This document shows, in pieces, positions 32,004-43,800 of a stretch of DNA of 64,000 bases (its first letter is position 1; every line of letters begins with the position of its first letter). The translations under genes were made by a program, and so were the position numbers. The notes beneath the pieces are model-generated. The model saw only the letters and a program-made list of their open reading frames with translations. It was not told the DNA's origin and did no database searches. The DNA comes from Sycon ciliatum (lineage: Eukaryota; Porifera; Calcarea; Leucosolenida; Sycettidae): NCBI RefSeq assembly GCF_964019385.1, contig NC_088654.1, positions 3,810,610 to 3,874,609 of the forward strand, in the 5' to 3' direction.

Positions 32004-33217
32004 GGTACTGCTGCTGATGCTGTCGCAACTGTACCCGAGTTTCGCCTCACAAGCAACCTTCGTTGATGGCTCCGAGGAGCGTAGGAGTTGCGGAATCCGG
32101 ATGTTTGAATGAAGTATTCACTGGGATCGCCTTGCTTCCCGTCACCTTCTACAGACTACCTGTACTCGTCTTTGGTTGTCGACAGTCACAGCCTCTGTGC
32201 GCCAGTGATGGCTTCGTTCCAGACGCCAAGGTGAAGTGTTTCCCCACTACCGAGCAGCCCTAGGCAATCTTATTAGTACTAACTCAATTCCACAACACAA
32301 TGTTTGACTAAAGCTACTCTTTCAAAATATCTCACAAGAAAGAAGACAGCACTACCTATGCAGCCTCCGACTCGACTCCGAGCTCTGTTCCTGTTTTATG
32401 TCTTGTTCCAGCTGGGACGAAAATCTTTTATTTCCTGGCCATACATGTAGCGGGTTAGGCTGGAACGCGTCTGGAACATAGTTACATGGATTCACAGCTA
32501 GCAGCGCGCAGCTGGGACTCGTGAAAGTAGGGGTCAGGAAGTCGTGTGCGGGGGACGCACACTGCTGACGCAGCCACGCTTCGCTGTTGTGTAGTCTGTA
32601 GAACAAACAGACTGAGAAGGAAATTAATTCAAGGAATGCACCTCGGCCAACTACTTTACTACGATCTGATTCTGGTTGCACGTCAAGTGCCTTGAAGTGG
32701 TGTCATTGTTCGACACTTCACTGGCCCTATTTACGTATGCAGCCTGGCCAGTGTGGGCGTCTGGGCGAGTGCAAGCAGCTGCTGCACTGACTCTCAGTCT
32801 CATGCTCAGCGCGCACACACACGTACACAGCATTTGTACAGAATTGCGTGGGCGGGGGCGCTGACACCGCGCCATCATAATACGTCATGTAGATCTACAT
32901 GTACCATGGCATGTGTACTGCAGCAACAAGGGAAAAATGTAGATGGTCACCTGGTCACAGCATGCAGATACAGTAGTGGTGTGCCAGTACAAGATACAGT
33001 GTAGTAAGTAGTTAGTACAGTACATGTACTATAGTCAACTTCGCTATACGACACTCGGCGGGGCATCAAAAAGGTGTCCTTATTCGCGAGTATAATAATT
33101 ATAATATTCGCGGGATCCGCGTTAGCATCACTTGAATGTTCAGAAGAAACACACAAGCTGTAACCTTCGCTTCCGCAGGCCACCACTATGCCTTTACACC
33201 TTAGTGCCCATATATGT
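32004..33217. other. upstream region of the lipase, gene-free
   Basis: No exon is supported. At 33040-33120 there are TTCGCTATACGACACTCGGC and TATTCGCG motifs that echo GTCGTTATATCCG strings near 35510-35630 and 63450-63630, perhaps ends of an old mariner-like element. Confidence 0.3.
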
Positions 33218-35279
33218 ATATATATGAGCCAGCACAAGCGAAAAGGGACCTTATCCGTTTTTTGGGCATTTTGAGTTAGCAACGGATTCTTGTAGCCAGA
33301 GAACGTATGAATCAGATAAAAAAAACCGAATGAAAATCCATCAACATATAGCAAAGTTACGGACGTTTAAATCAACACTGTTTTCACCAAAACATCGCAC
33401 ATATTCACGAATAATCTTTGAAATGCGTAAATTGCAATACTTTGGCCATAGAAGCCTTACAGAAGCCTTCGAGTCACCAGCAGAAGGGCTGGAGGATACA
33501 GTATACACAAACTACTGGGCAGTTGGCATAAGTTTCACTGTGATGGAATTTATAGTGCCAAGCGTGACGTCTGATGGGCCATCACGTCCTTCCGTACCAC
33601 GCAGGCACGCCGCATTTTAGATCTAACAACAAGAATAATAGAATGTTCTGAGGCATGTAGCTTTGACACAGCACCAGACTTTAGCAATTATCAGGCTCAA
33701 AACGTGTGTTGCACTACGCAAGTTTGTCATTCCTCCGGCACAGGCGGACACAGCTCATCCTTGTAAGGGTCTGCCACAAACGGCCGGATATCCTTGAACA
33801 GGTACTTCTGGCGTTCTTGTGACAGACCTGCTGGGGGCAACACTTGGGGAAGGCCTGCTGCTCTCACCTGCTCAGGTGTGGTCTTCAACAGCTGAACATG
33901 GTCAGTCAGGTGATGCATGCAGTCGTCTTCTGCTCCTCACTCCCAGCCGCCATCACGTTGCGCCGCAAGTCCTCGCACACAGGGCAAACATCCATGCGAG
34001 CCGTCATGAACTTAATATGCGGCAATGTCTGGTGCCAGATGGAGCGGAACGTCGACAAGGATACAGACTTCTTACCCTCCTTGTGGCAGCAGTCGCAGAA
34101 GTCTGCATGCACGGACTTGTAGGTTTATGACGCTGGAAGGAAGATAGGTGGCGTGTCGTCTCTGCCACGGAGTGGCGCAGGATGTGGAATTCCAAACACT
34201 TCCGTGCCGAGTGATGTACTCCACGCAGTACTTCACAACAGCAAACTCCAGGACATTGTGTGGCCGTTTGCCTGTGTTGCCGTGCACTAGTGGCACAAGC
34301 CCATTCTTCTCCAGGTGGCTTCTGTACCGTTTCAGCCTCTTGCTAGACAGTGCGTACACGTGACGGAACGCACCCACACAAACAGTCAGTCCTTGGAATT
34401 TGTAGGTAAAACGCTCCCTCTTGCGCTTCTCTCCACTCTCAAAAACTGTTTCAGGATTACTCAAAGCTTCAAGAAGGCCCAGGACCACCAGCTCAATCTC
34501 GTGCAACTCCATTTCTCTCATGTTCAGGATCGACGTCTCGATGTCAGCTGGGTCAAATTGCTGCAAGCAATTTTTTGAACATCCGCAGTTCTCTTTTTGA
34601 CGAACAGTGTCGTCCTCCTCTGCCGGCGCAACGGTCGCTTCACAAGCTGCTGCGGAGCTAGCCTGCGGAGGTTTGGGCTCTGCCTTTCCGACATACAGCT
34701 CTGCTGCTGCGTCGACATCCACTCGCTGCTGAAGAAAGTGTCGCCGTCGTCAGGTTGAACCGAACGTCACTGGCGTCCGACTCGTCTTCCTCACCAAAAA
34801 CTTCAGCCTCATCTCTTCCAGGAGAGATTTCAGCGCTTCGTTCACGGTGAAACATTTACGATGGCTCATAGTGAACAGCTACGCCGACCCAAGGACTTAG
34901 CAGAAAGCGAAGACGGCAAGACAACTGCGCTGAAACTGTGAAAGCAACTCGTTGTCTTTCCGCTCGCGCGTGCGATTTTATTCAGCGGAGGTGTCGACGT
35001 GTCACCTGGTCACGGTCGATCGATTTTGATCGCCGATCGGTGGTACGTGGGTCGATTTAGCCAGGGTTTTCTTCTACAGGAGCTGTAGGATACTGGCTCT
35101 CCAATACAAAGAATGACTGAGCTCCAAAGAAGTCGCGTATCGCCAAAAAACGAACAGTTTCAAGTTCGATCCGAACGTGACAGCTGAGAATCAGCTGATT
35201 CACTTCAAGTGCGGTTTTCTCAAAATCACGTGCAGCAGGATAAGGTCCCTTTTCGCTTGCGCCGGCTCATATATATATA
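33218..35279 (-). mobile_element. ~2 kb terminal-inverted-repeat element with gene
   Basis: The left end (33218-33257) and right end (35238-35279) are ~40 bp inverted repeats: both contain GCGAAAAGGGACCTTATCC or its complement and run outward through GAGCC to TATATATA. The element carries a broken minus-strand gene (33727-34865). The pairing of a multi-copy-type ORF with flanking inverted repeats argues for a DNA transposon. I cannot name the superfamily. Confidence 0.7.
33727..34865 (-). pseudogene. transposon-borne cysteine-bearing protein, frameshifted
   Basis: Pieces read in order on the minus strand: a start MSHRKCFTVNEALKSLLEE, an acidic EVFGEEDESDASDVRF, then a 216-codon block (34722-34072) with CGCSKNC, GLTVCVGAFRHVYALSSKRL and HGNTGKRPHN. 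In another frame come LSTFRSIWHQTLPHIKF, MDVCPVCEDLRRNV and finally VADPYKDELCPPVPEE. The same order (CGC-NC; HGN-G-PHN; LSTF--IW; D-C--CE-LR) occurs in a large unnamed multi-copy protein family that I remember from cnidarians and other invertebrates. At least three frame changes break it, near 34790, 34730 and 34080, so no intact protein is made. It is probably the enzyme gene of the surrounding element; no catalytic triad is identifiable. Confidence 0.65.
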
Positions 35280-35679
35280 GTGGCGAATGCAGACCTCACA
35301 AGTGAGTCAGTCAGGGGAGAGGAGGTGAGTCTTCTCAACCAATCGGGCGTGTAACGGCCCATATATAACCCTGTAAACTGCATCCTAGATCCTTGTTATC
35401 CTCATTCGAGCTGTGAGTACCCAGTTGACCGTGGGTGTCGGCGCAGTTCAACACGCGTAAAAAGTATTTTTACACGCTCCCTGCTGCCAGCGCGGGTCTC
35501 GAACTCGCGAAGTGTCGTTATACCCGAAGTCTCATTATGTATTACAGTGGGATGGGACTTTGCTCGGGGCATGGTAATTCTGTCGTTATTCGCGAATTGT
35601 CGTTATATCCGATGTCGTTATTAGCGAAGTTGACCGTACATGACTGTACAAACTATGTACAATGATTATAGTTATACAC

Positions 35680-35786
35680 TACAGTGCTGCCAACTGAAAT
35701 CCGACCCCTGACCTGAGCGGTGCGCTCACATCGCGAAGAATGTGAACCCACCGCTCAGGGGTCGGATTTCAGTTGCCAGCGCTGTA
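35680..35786. repeat. 107 bp hairpin element
   Basis: TACAGTGCTGCCAACTGAAA and TCCGACCCCTGA on the left are mirrored on the right (CAGGGGTCGGATTTCAGTTG, then CCAGCGCTGTA). The centre is ~45 bp. It looks like a very short inverted-repeat element ending in TA. Confidence 0.75.
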
Positions 35787-36238
35787 GTACAGTAGTACAG
35801 TCAGTAGTAGGACCGGAGCAGGTCTGCTAGGTGCTGCCTTTCTTCCTGTCAAGTGTCATTCGACAATCGACTGTCTTTGTATCGGCAAAAATGTTAGCTC
35901 CCTTGTGAATGCGTCTGCCCAGGCCGTAGTCTGACTCTCATCAAGAGTCTTGGTCAGCTGGTGTGCAGACCCATCACTGTATGCCTCTATGAGTGAACTA
36001 GTACAAGTAGGGTCTGGGCGCCATGCATGCATGGCAAGGGGTCTATTTTAGCCTATTTTAGGTACATGTACATTGTATGAGTGCAAATCACCAGATTAGG
36101 TGAACAGAAACTTTTGTTTACATAAATTATCAGGGATTATACATGTGCATGTAGGTACAGAGAAGCAGTCTACCCTATTGGATGATGCGTGTGTTTTGTA
36201 TTCGTGTGGCAAAGAAATAATTAAATTGTAGCAATGTC

Positions 36239-36300
36239 TATGTACATGTACATGTACATGTACATAGACATGTACATGTACATGTACATGTACATGTATG
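36239..36300. repeat. (ACATGT)n palindromic microsatellite
   Basis: Nearly pure TGTACA/ACATGT units, with one TAGACA break in the middle. Shorter runs of the same unit are scattered through the whole window (for example 3008, 10250, 46902, 58130, 58400). Confidence 0.85.
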
Positions 36301-36653
36301 ATGTATGATGTAGGTGTGAAAGAGCTGCACCGAAAGTAACGAAAATGAAGGTACAGTACATGTACATGTGGCAGAATGTCCTATCTTTGAGACAGTTTGA
36401 CGGCCATTCCAGAAAAAAAAATAAACATAATTATTGTCAACCTAGCGTGTGTTTGGACGATGTACATGTATGTACTAGTAACCCAGGTAACAAGCCGATT
36501 TAGTATCATCATGCGACGCGACTCTAGCCGTCTAGCGCTGGCTGTTTAGTTGTCACTTGTGTGGGTGGCCATGGGCTCCCACAGTTCAGCCATGACGACC
36601 CAATCATAAGACATAACTGGTACATGCTGGTACTGGTAGTAGATAGTGGTAAG

Positions 36654-36864
36654 TAGGGTCAGGCGGATTTTTCCGGCAGAAAAATTGGCAGAATTCGGTA
36701 CTTTTTCTGGTAAGTTTCATGCATGTTTGGTTTGTGGATAAAGAAATTGAGCAGAATTCGAGGAATTGCTCGCCATAAGGTTTGTATGGTTCTGCCAATT
36801 TCACTGCTTTTGCAGTTTTGGAGCAGAATCTGCCACCTTTTCGAGCATAAACCGCCAATGCCTA
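36654..36864. mobile_element. ~200 bp inverted-repeat element
   Basis: Complete copy in the same orientation as 508: TAGGGTCAGGCGGATTTTTC at the left and AACCGCCAATGCCTA at the right. It has a small internal duplication (CTTTTGCAGTTTTGGAGCAG). Confidence 0.8.
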
Positions 36865-37203
36865 GGGCCCTCCATGCGTTCTCCCAAACATTATCACTGT
36901 ACAACTCACGACAATTGGTACGGGCTGACAGATGTTGCTTGATTGACGAAGTGCGATAATGTTTTCTCAATATTGTCACGTGGTAGATGTGCATTGCATT
37001 TTGCTGTGTTAGAAGCTTTGTATATCCGTAAGTTAGATCCTGAACTTTGCGTACAGAAAGAATATGACTATGTTGTCGCTACAATTGTTTGGTGTTACTC
37101 CTCGTCGAGGTGTTAATAATGTGACTTCATTTGCTCACCATGTTATTGTCACTGCAAGTATTATTATTCTCCTTCGAGTTTTGTCTTCTGTGTCGTTCTG
37201 AAT

Positions 37204-37437
37204 TTGATAATTTTCCACCTTGCGACGAGTGTTGTTATCACAGTGAGCGGCACCGCGCTGGGTGAGCATTTTGCAGCCAAGCATGCCTCTGAACCATTAC
37301 CATTGGGAGCAACGGCCTTCTCGGGTATCCGGGTTCTTGGTTCTGAGCGTGACCGCCCCAGGAGGAGGATCCGAGAGGCCATCAACATCAGGGAACGATC
37401 CCCGGAAATCAACAACAACAGTGGCTGGGACCTGCTA
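37204..37437 (+). pseudogene. Penelope-like element C-terminus
   Basis: The frame reads EHFAAKHASEPLPLGATAF, then RRRIREAINIRERSPEINN and NSGWDLL. The end R-IREA-xI-xxxxPxIN-xxGWDL is the usual finish of Penelope-like retroelement proteins, after the GIY-YIG endonuclease. The catalytic part of the endonuclease and the RT are absent, so this is a 3' remnant. A hammerhead-like core lies ~600 bp downstream (38014), as expected in such elements. A foldback element (37447-37588) has inserted just beyond the stop. Confidence 0.65.
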
Positions 37438-37446
37438 TAACGTTAA

Positions 37447-37588
37447 CACCACCTGTGCAGCCATATATTATTAGCTTCTAATCGGCACATGTGTGTGGGC
37501 AATGCATTGCCCACACACATGTGCCGATTGTATCACCCAGAATGCATGCTAGAAGCTAGAAATATTAAATATGGCCGCACAGGTGGTG
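37447..37588. repeat. foldback with a 50 bp perfect palindrome
   Basis: 37480-37529 is exactly self-complementary (AATCGGCACATGTGTGTGGG then CAATG, mirrored without a loop). Outer arms CACCACCTGTGC and GCACAGGTGGTG, with worn AGCTTCTA/TAGAAGCT parts, extend it to 142 bp. It sits next to the Penelope-like remnant. Confidence 0.8.
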
Positions 37589-38013
37589 CAGGTCCCATCC
37601 AATGTTGTGCCTCCACGTACATGTACCTTGGCTACCACTTTTTATGGAGTATTCTCCCACATTCTACCATGGTCATAATCTTTCTTACTCAGCTACCTAC
37701 AGCATCATGCATGGGATGTTGTGGTACTGATCTGTGCGTTTTGCCGGCATTGAATGCATTTCCATGTTTACTGCGAGTGGCGCGGGGTTCTATACACACC
37801 TCACTGGAGGTGTGAGACTGGAACTGTGCAAGTTGTATCACTGCTGTAGCGCAATCACAGACTACTTTCCTCGCTGTTTGTGCTTGTGTTGTCATGTACA
37901 TGTAGCAATGCACTCGCTACGACGTGCTTCGCACTTCTCTACGCGCGCTGTCACTTGGTTCCGCGCTTTGCTTCCTTCTTTTATACTGCTGTTTTTTCCA
38001 TGTCCACTTCATT

Positions 38014-38041
38014 CCTGATGATGGTCATGAAGACCGAAACG
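38014..38041 (+). ncRNA. degenerate hammerhead-like core
   Basis: CTGATGA, then a possible GGTC/GACC stem with an ATGAA loop, then GAAAC. One unpaired T follows CTGATGA, and no stem III with a cleavage site or matching stem I can be drawn. It lies downstream of a Penelope-like C-terminus, where hammerheads are known to occur. I judge it a decayed or inactive copy. Confidence 0.4.
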
Positions 38042-38261
38042 TTGAAACGAGACCTCTAATGGATTTGTGTGAAATGCAGTGCTCTCTTGACTTGAGTGTA
38101 GGCAGGTTGAGTGTAGGCAGGTTGCCTGCAAACAATGTTCAAGTGTAATGAAGTTGTGTGAAGCGTCCTTCAAAACTTTGAAATTATTAATACTTTGAAG
38201 TATTATTATTATGCAATGGTCTCCTGAGTTGTCGGGTCGTCTTGCCAGTAGTTGCACTACC

Positions 38262-38657
38262 ATGCAAAGAGGCTTGCACCTGAAGCAGCTCCGCGGCGCT
38301 CCAACCGTCGAGGTAAGCTTGTGAAAGACCACTTCACGGTACTATGGTTCATGTTATTGGCGTATTTCGATCATTGCTAGCAGCTGGTAGCCGTACTACA
38401 TCCATTGATCTAAATTATCGGAAGAAGGCGTCTTTGGCTTCTTTGTCTTAATTTTCGTGCAGATATGCGCCGTGTGCGATAAGTCCTGTGCAAGCAAAGG
38501 AGCCTTAGCTAGGCACAAGCTCCGCTACCACGCTTCCTTGTCCCCCTACAGCGAGGACAAGTTTCACCCTTGCCTGATATGCGAGGGCTCCTTTAGGCAG
38601 GTGAGGTGGTATCTTGTTCAACACTACATTGAGAAGCACAAGCAAGAACTAGGTTAG
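38262..38657 (+). CDS. small C2H2 zinc-finger protein, two exons
   Basis: Exon 1 (38262-38312, MQRGLHLKQLRGAPTVE) ends at GAG/GTAAGC. Exon 2 begins after TTTTCGTGCAG at 38463 in the same phase and runs to TAG at 38655-38657, giving 81 residues. It has two C2H2 fingers: CAVCDKSCASKGALARHKL then RYH, and CLICEGSFRQVRWYLVQHYI then EKH. Such fingers bind DNA or RNA in the nucleus; the target is unknown. A strong alternative donor CAG/GTGAGG (38599/38600) inside finger 2 could splice in phase to 38905-39015, giving a tail with YSWRHDDAFIDPAPLYIPEG and destroying finger 2. The gene is short and may be one end of a larger one. Confidence 0.5.
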
Positions 38658-39015
38658 TAGGTAATTGGAAGTTACATGTACATGGATAGTAAATACGAGG
38701 ATTTACTAATGAGTTCCCACGTCCAAAGATGTTCTCACTTACTACCAACCCAGATGATTGCCGCAGCCCGAAAATATCGGTTGGCTTGGAGTTTGTTTAT
38801 CAAAATGCAGCGACGAGAAACCATCCAAAAACGTTGTCGTGTATTTTCACTGTGATTTGCTTCTGCTAGTTTCTCATTGACACCAAGCGTACTGTCTACT
38901 TTAGAGTCGAGCGTCACCAAGTGAAGAATACCAAAACCTGATGTACTCTTGGCGTCACGATGACGCTTTCATTGACCCTGCTCCATTGTACATTCCTGAG
39001 GGTCTGAGGCAGTGA

Positions 39016-39975
39016 GTGCCCGGCACCAGTGCTGGGGAAGAAGCCAATGCCTGGAGATGAACACAGTGCTCAGTTGTCATTGGTTACCTACATGTATGTA
39101 CGAATGGTCTAGCAGGCGATACATTTTGCCTAGATGGAAAAGTACTCTTGTATATTTTGTATTAGACACATTCACATAGGCCGCGTGCTGAAAGAGGTCT
39201 CAGTATCAGTATTCGTGTCAAAAGTCGTATCTGTTCAATGCAATTTCCGTCAACGCCTTGCCAAGTATTCATAAGGTGAATATGGTACGGGCTCGGAGGG
39301 GTATTATTCCACCCACTGCAACAGTTCCAAATGCATTTTCTCTCTATGATATTCTATAGAAATAGAAGAAAGAAGTTTCGCCAGCCGTGATGAGTTTGTT
39401 TGTTTGTATTTATTTTGATTCGCAAATCCAAACGGGCATAGAACCCAACAACGTGAAAGCGAATATGAACATTATAGTTCTTACAGTGGAAGGAAGAAGA
39501 GGAATCTGCCGCAGGGACCCACTTTGTGAAGCCACGCGGCTCAAATAGTCATGGTAAGCTCCCTATGCTAAAGCCCTATTACTCCTTTGTAATCTGATAA
39601 TCTGATATTATTGTCAAGTGGATGAAACCCAGAGCGACGAATTGGTGATTTCCACTGACTGTGTTCTAACGGTTTGTCAACGAAGGAAAATAGTATAATG
39701 ATAGAAAAGCTGCATATGTTCTACGCGAGAGTTTTATACCCAACAACAGTAGGTTCTCGGTCCTTATTGTTGGCCCGCCATTTCATCTTTCCATTGACAT
39801 GATTTGTTTCTTGCATACACAAAAGATTGAGGTTAAAATTGATGACAGTGAGTTTACTAATGTGTATTTGAGTGGCTGGGGTGAAGTGAAAAAAAAACTT
39901 TGCATTAAAAACTCTATTTCGTGCTAAGTTATCGCTCTTTCTGACTTATTATCTTGTAACTGTAGTGGACAGTTA
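39016..39975. other. gene-free stretch
   Basis: No exon or RNA gene seen. A TGTTTGTTTGTATTTATTTT-type segment near 39405 could be the tail of an old SINE. Confidence 0.3.
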
Positions 39976-40390
39976 GGGCATGTTCGATTGGTAGGATCGG
40001 GATCCCGATCCACCGGATCCACTGGATTCGCACCCTTTCGATTGGTCGAATCCGGATCCGGATCCTTCGGATTTGGATCCGATCAACCCACCTCGGGGAG
40101 CAGGGTTGACCAGATCCAACGGATCCAAATGTGACCTTTGTGCGTATATGGCGGGTAAAAATCATTTTTGTACACATTGTGGTACGCACACGTGGATGGA
40201 GATAGAGCTTCTTGACTTTTTGTACGACGCACACGAGGAGTACGACGTTCACCCTTTTGGGTGACTTGGGAGCGCCATTTTCAACATGGCAACAGTCAAG
40301 GTCCAAAATAAAGTGTTCAGTTGAATCTGAAGGATCCGAGGGATCTGAGATCTGGATCCAGATCCCGATCCTTACCAATCGAACATGCCC
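39976..40390. mobile_element. Harbinger-like MITE, TTA duplication
   Basis: Ends GGGCATGTTCGATTGGTA and its complement (TACCAATCGAACATGCCC) continue through GGATCGGGATC to ~30 bp. The element is flanked by TTA on both sides (39973-39975, 40391-40393). The interior near both ends is packed with GGATCC/GATCCGGATCC. GGG-starting ends and a 3 bp TTA target fit PIF/Harbinger. Non-coding, 415 bp. Confidence 0.88.
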
Positions 40391-40856
40391 TTACTCATAA
40401 CTTGTCCTCGTGCGATTTTCCATGTTTTTTTACCTTTTAACGCAACTAATCGTGATGCTATTCTTTTGACGAATGAACTTTGTTTGTTAAGGCGGTTCAA
40501 CGTATGCCTGCAACAGAAGTGGCACCTCCAGATGCAAGAAAACAGAACCTGTGACGTCTTCAGCAAAGCTTGACACAGCGTCCATAGCCCGCATGTATTC
40601 GCAAGGCCAGGCTAACAGTACGTACACAAACATTTGTGGGCCTACTGTGGTGCTTGATTTCTCCACGCCATGTGATCAAGAATGGTTTAAATTAAGTGCT
40701 TCATTTGGCTGATACAGTACATAGTCTGTTTACGTTAACGCTAAATGTCCTGAAAGTATTGTGTCAAGCTTTGTTCCCGGGAGGCCAGTTACAACAGAAT
40801 GATAACTATTGCTGCCAGTGTGTTCTTTCTACCTTGCTATTGTTACGCTAAAAACT

Positions 40857-43800
40857 TGTAAAACAGTTGTATACCGGTGACTTTAGCTCTCGTATTCTGT
40901 TGCAACTCAGGAAACACAAATGCGAGGTATATTGCAACGCAGTAACAACGGATGGTGTGGAAAGTTGCTGGTGTGAAGTCGCTTGCAAACCCCGCAGTTG
41001 TCTTGTTGGAACTATCTACCGCCCTCCATCTGAACCTGTGGGTTGTTGTTGTTGTTGTAGAAGTATATTTAACGTCGCACCACAAACAGGCGATTTCGCC
41101 TCCTTTGTTAAATGTGGACGACAGAAGGAATGAGAGAGAGAGGGGGGGGGGGGACAGAAGTATGGAGAGAGGAAGGGTAGAAATAAATAAGCAATCAACC
41201 TCAGGGCTACACCAAAGCAAAAATGGAATGGGAACATACTATATGCAAAATAGCTTCATACATATATTGCAAAACACGTTTACTATTCTTCAGTCCGCTA
41301 TACCACAGAAACACACTAGCGGAAAAGCATTTAAACGGAGCCATGATGCGCTTTTAGCAGGGCACAGAACTGAAGGTGGCTGGGCTTGGAACGGAGATCA
41401 GGCGGGAGCTGGTTCCACAGGACTGCGCCGATGAACTGCATGGTCGCTCGACCGGCAGGACCCGGGCCAAAATGGTACTCGAACGAGGTGATGTGCTGCT
41501 CCCCGAGTGCGGTCACCAGTAACTCTCACGAAGAAGCTGGTGAAGAGGGAGCTAGCTCGGGAGAACAGACAACGACGGACAAAGATGAGGAGCTTAATGT
41601 TAAACATGTCCTCCAGGGTGGTGAGGCGGAGCTGTTCAAAGATCGGGCTCGTGCGGGACCACGGTGGCAGACGGAAGAAGCCGCGGATAGCGCACTTCGT
41701 TGGACGTGTGAGGGGCTCCATGTTGCCAATTTGAAGTGACGGATAAAAGGCGCATTGGAAGCGTACGACAACCTACCCTGGATCATCGACCTGTAAAACA
41801 GGATCTTTGACGCCAGGGTGAGGCTTCGCCACAGCGCACCTGCTGGATTGTGTGATTGACGTGAGGCTCCCAGGAGAGCTGCCCATCTACCATTACGCCC
41901 AGGTGGGTTACTGGGACAAGCTAGACGAACATCTTTGCGCTGCTCTAAGGCCACAGCCAAATGCTATTGTTTGTGGTGACTTTAATGTGAATATTGACCT
42001 AAGTGCCAGGGACCCTCAGTATCACTACTTATCTGACTTGCTGAACAGCTATGCTCTGCATTACGGTGTCAACAAGTCTACGCGATTTAGCTCAACAGGA
42101 CAAGACAGCACCCTCGATTTGATACTGAACAATTTTGATCCTTCCACTGCAGCGAAGATCATCCCGGTCGCGTCCAGTGACCATGCTGCCGTGGCCAGTG
42201 ACTTTCACCTCATTGTGCCTCGTGGATCTGACACCACACGTTTATACCGCAACTATCACCGGATAAACCACGATCACTTCCGGCGTGATTTAACCCAGAA
42301 GAACTTGTGTAGTATTACAGGCAACCCAAGCGCCATGTGGACCGAGTGGTCTAGCCGGTTTATTGAGGTTTTGGATGTCCATGCCCCACTTCAAAGTAAT
42401 CACAGAACGAAGAAGCCTTCGGTGCCATGGATTGACCGGCAATTGTTGTACTTACTACACAAGCGGAACAGGTTGCACCAAAGGTGGCTCTCTGCTAAGA
42501 CACAGGAGACTTATGATGAATTTAGTACAGCCAGACGTGCGGCAACTAGCTACAACAGGACCCGGAAACAGGAATTCTACAACTCCAAATTTCAGCAATG
42601 TACTGGAAATGCCAGAGAGACTTGGAAAATAATCAAGGAGTTGACAGCCAAACAGTCGACGTACAGGGATCCACAGTGCACGGTGGATGCGATTCGAGAC
42701 ACTTTTTCGAAAGTTGTGGAAGATCCAGCTCGCCCTGCACAGCTACGCCTACCCCTTGGGCCTCCACCTGCGGTGCACTTCTCGGAATTCTCGCCAGTCT
42801 CCATTGCAACTACTCGGAAAATGTTGGAACAGTTGGACACCAGAAAAGTCACTGGGAGTGATGATATTCCAGCAAGTCTCCTCCAGATGCATGCTGACAT
42901 CCTGGCACCGTCACTCACGCTACTATTTAATAAGTCATTGAGAGATGGACAGTTTCCTGCGGCAATGAAGGTGGGTAAGATACGGCCTCTGTTCAAGGCT
43001 GGAGACCCCAGCCAACCCAAGAATTACCGACCAGTCTCCCTATTGCCGATAGTGTCGAAGGTGCTTGAACGTATTGTTCATAAGCAGCTTCTGCAGTACC
43101 TCAACACGAACAATTTCTTGCCTACTAGTCAGTTTGGTTACAGACACCAGCATTCCACAGCAGATGCCTTAGCACTAGCTGTAGAGAACATCAATGAAGC
43201 ACAATCCGCTGGGCAGCACACAGGAGTAGCATTTGTCGACATGTCTAAAGCCTTCGACAAGGTAAAGCATAGCATTATGGTTGAGGACCTCTTTGAACTG
43301 GGTCTCACTAGCACTGCTTTGCAATGGCTTTCAGACTACTTGATGTATTGCCGGCAATACGTGGAGACAGGAAAAACCAGAAGTACAACTTATGACAGCC
43401 AGTCAGGGGTTCCTCAAGGGTCAGTTCTCGGACCTTTGCTCTTCGTTCTGTATGAGGGATATTGCCGGCGACCTTGCCCCTCATGACGTCACCACTATTC
43501 AGTTTGCTGATGACATCTCGCTGCGTGCGAGCAGTCCACAGCCAGAAGTTGTCTCCCAGCGCCTCACTTCAGCAGTTCAGTACCTGGCCACTTGGTTGAA
43601 GAAACGTGGACTGATCCTTAACGAGACCAAGACGCAGATACTCGCCATACCACACCATAGAGCTGCAGCCCTCGACATCAATGTTGTATGCAATTCACAA
43701 GTCCTACCAGTAGTCACATCTGCCAAATACCTTGGCCTGCATTTTGACTCGGACATGAGTTGGACCACAATGGTGGACCATGTTGCTCGTCGTGCTGCCG

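Noticed and set aside
36239..36300. CRISPR-like repeats
   Set aside because: Continuous ACATGT microsatellite without spacers; no cas genes; eukaryotic context.
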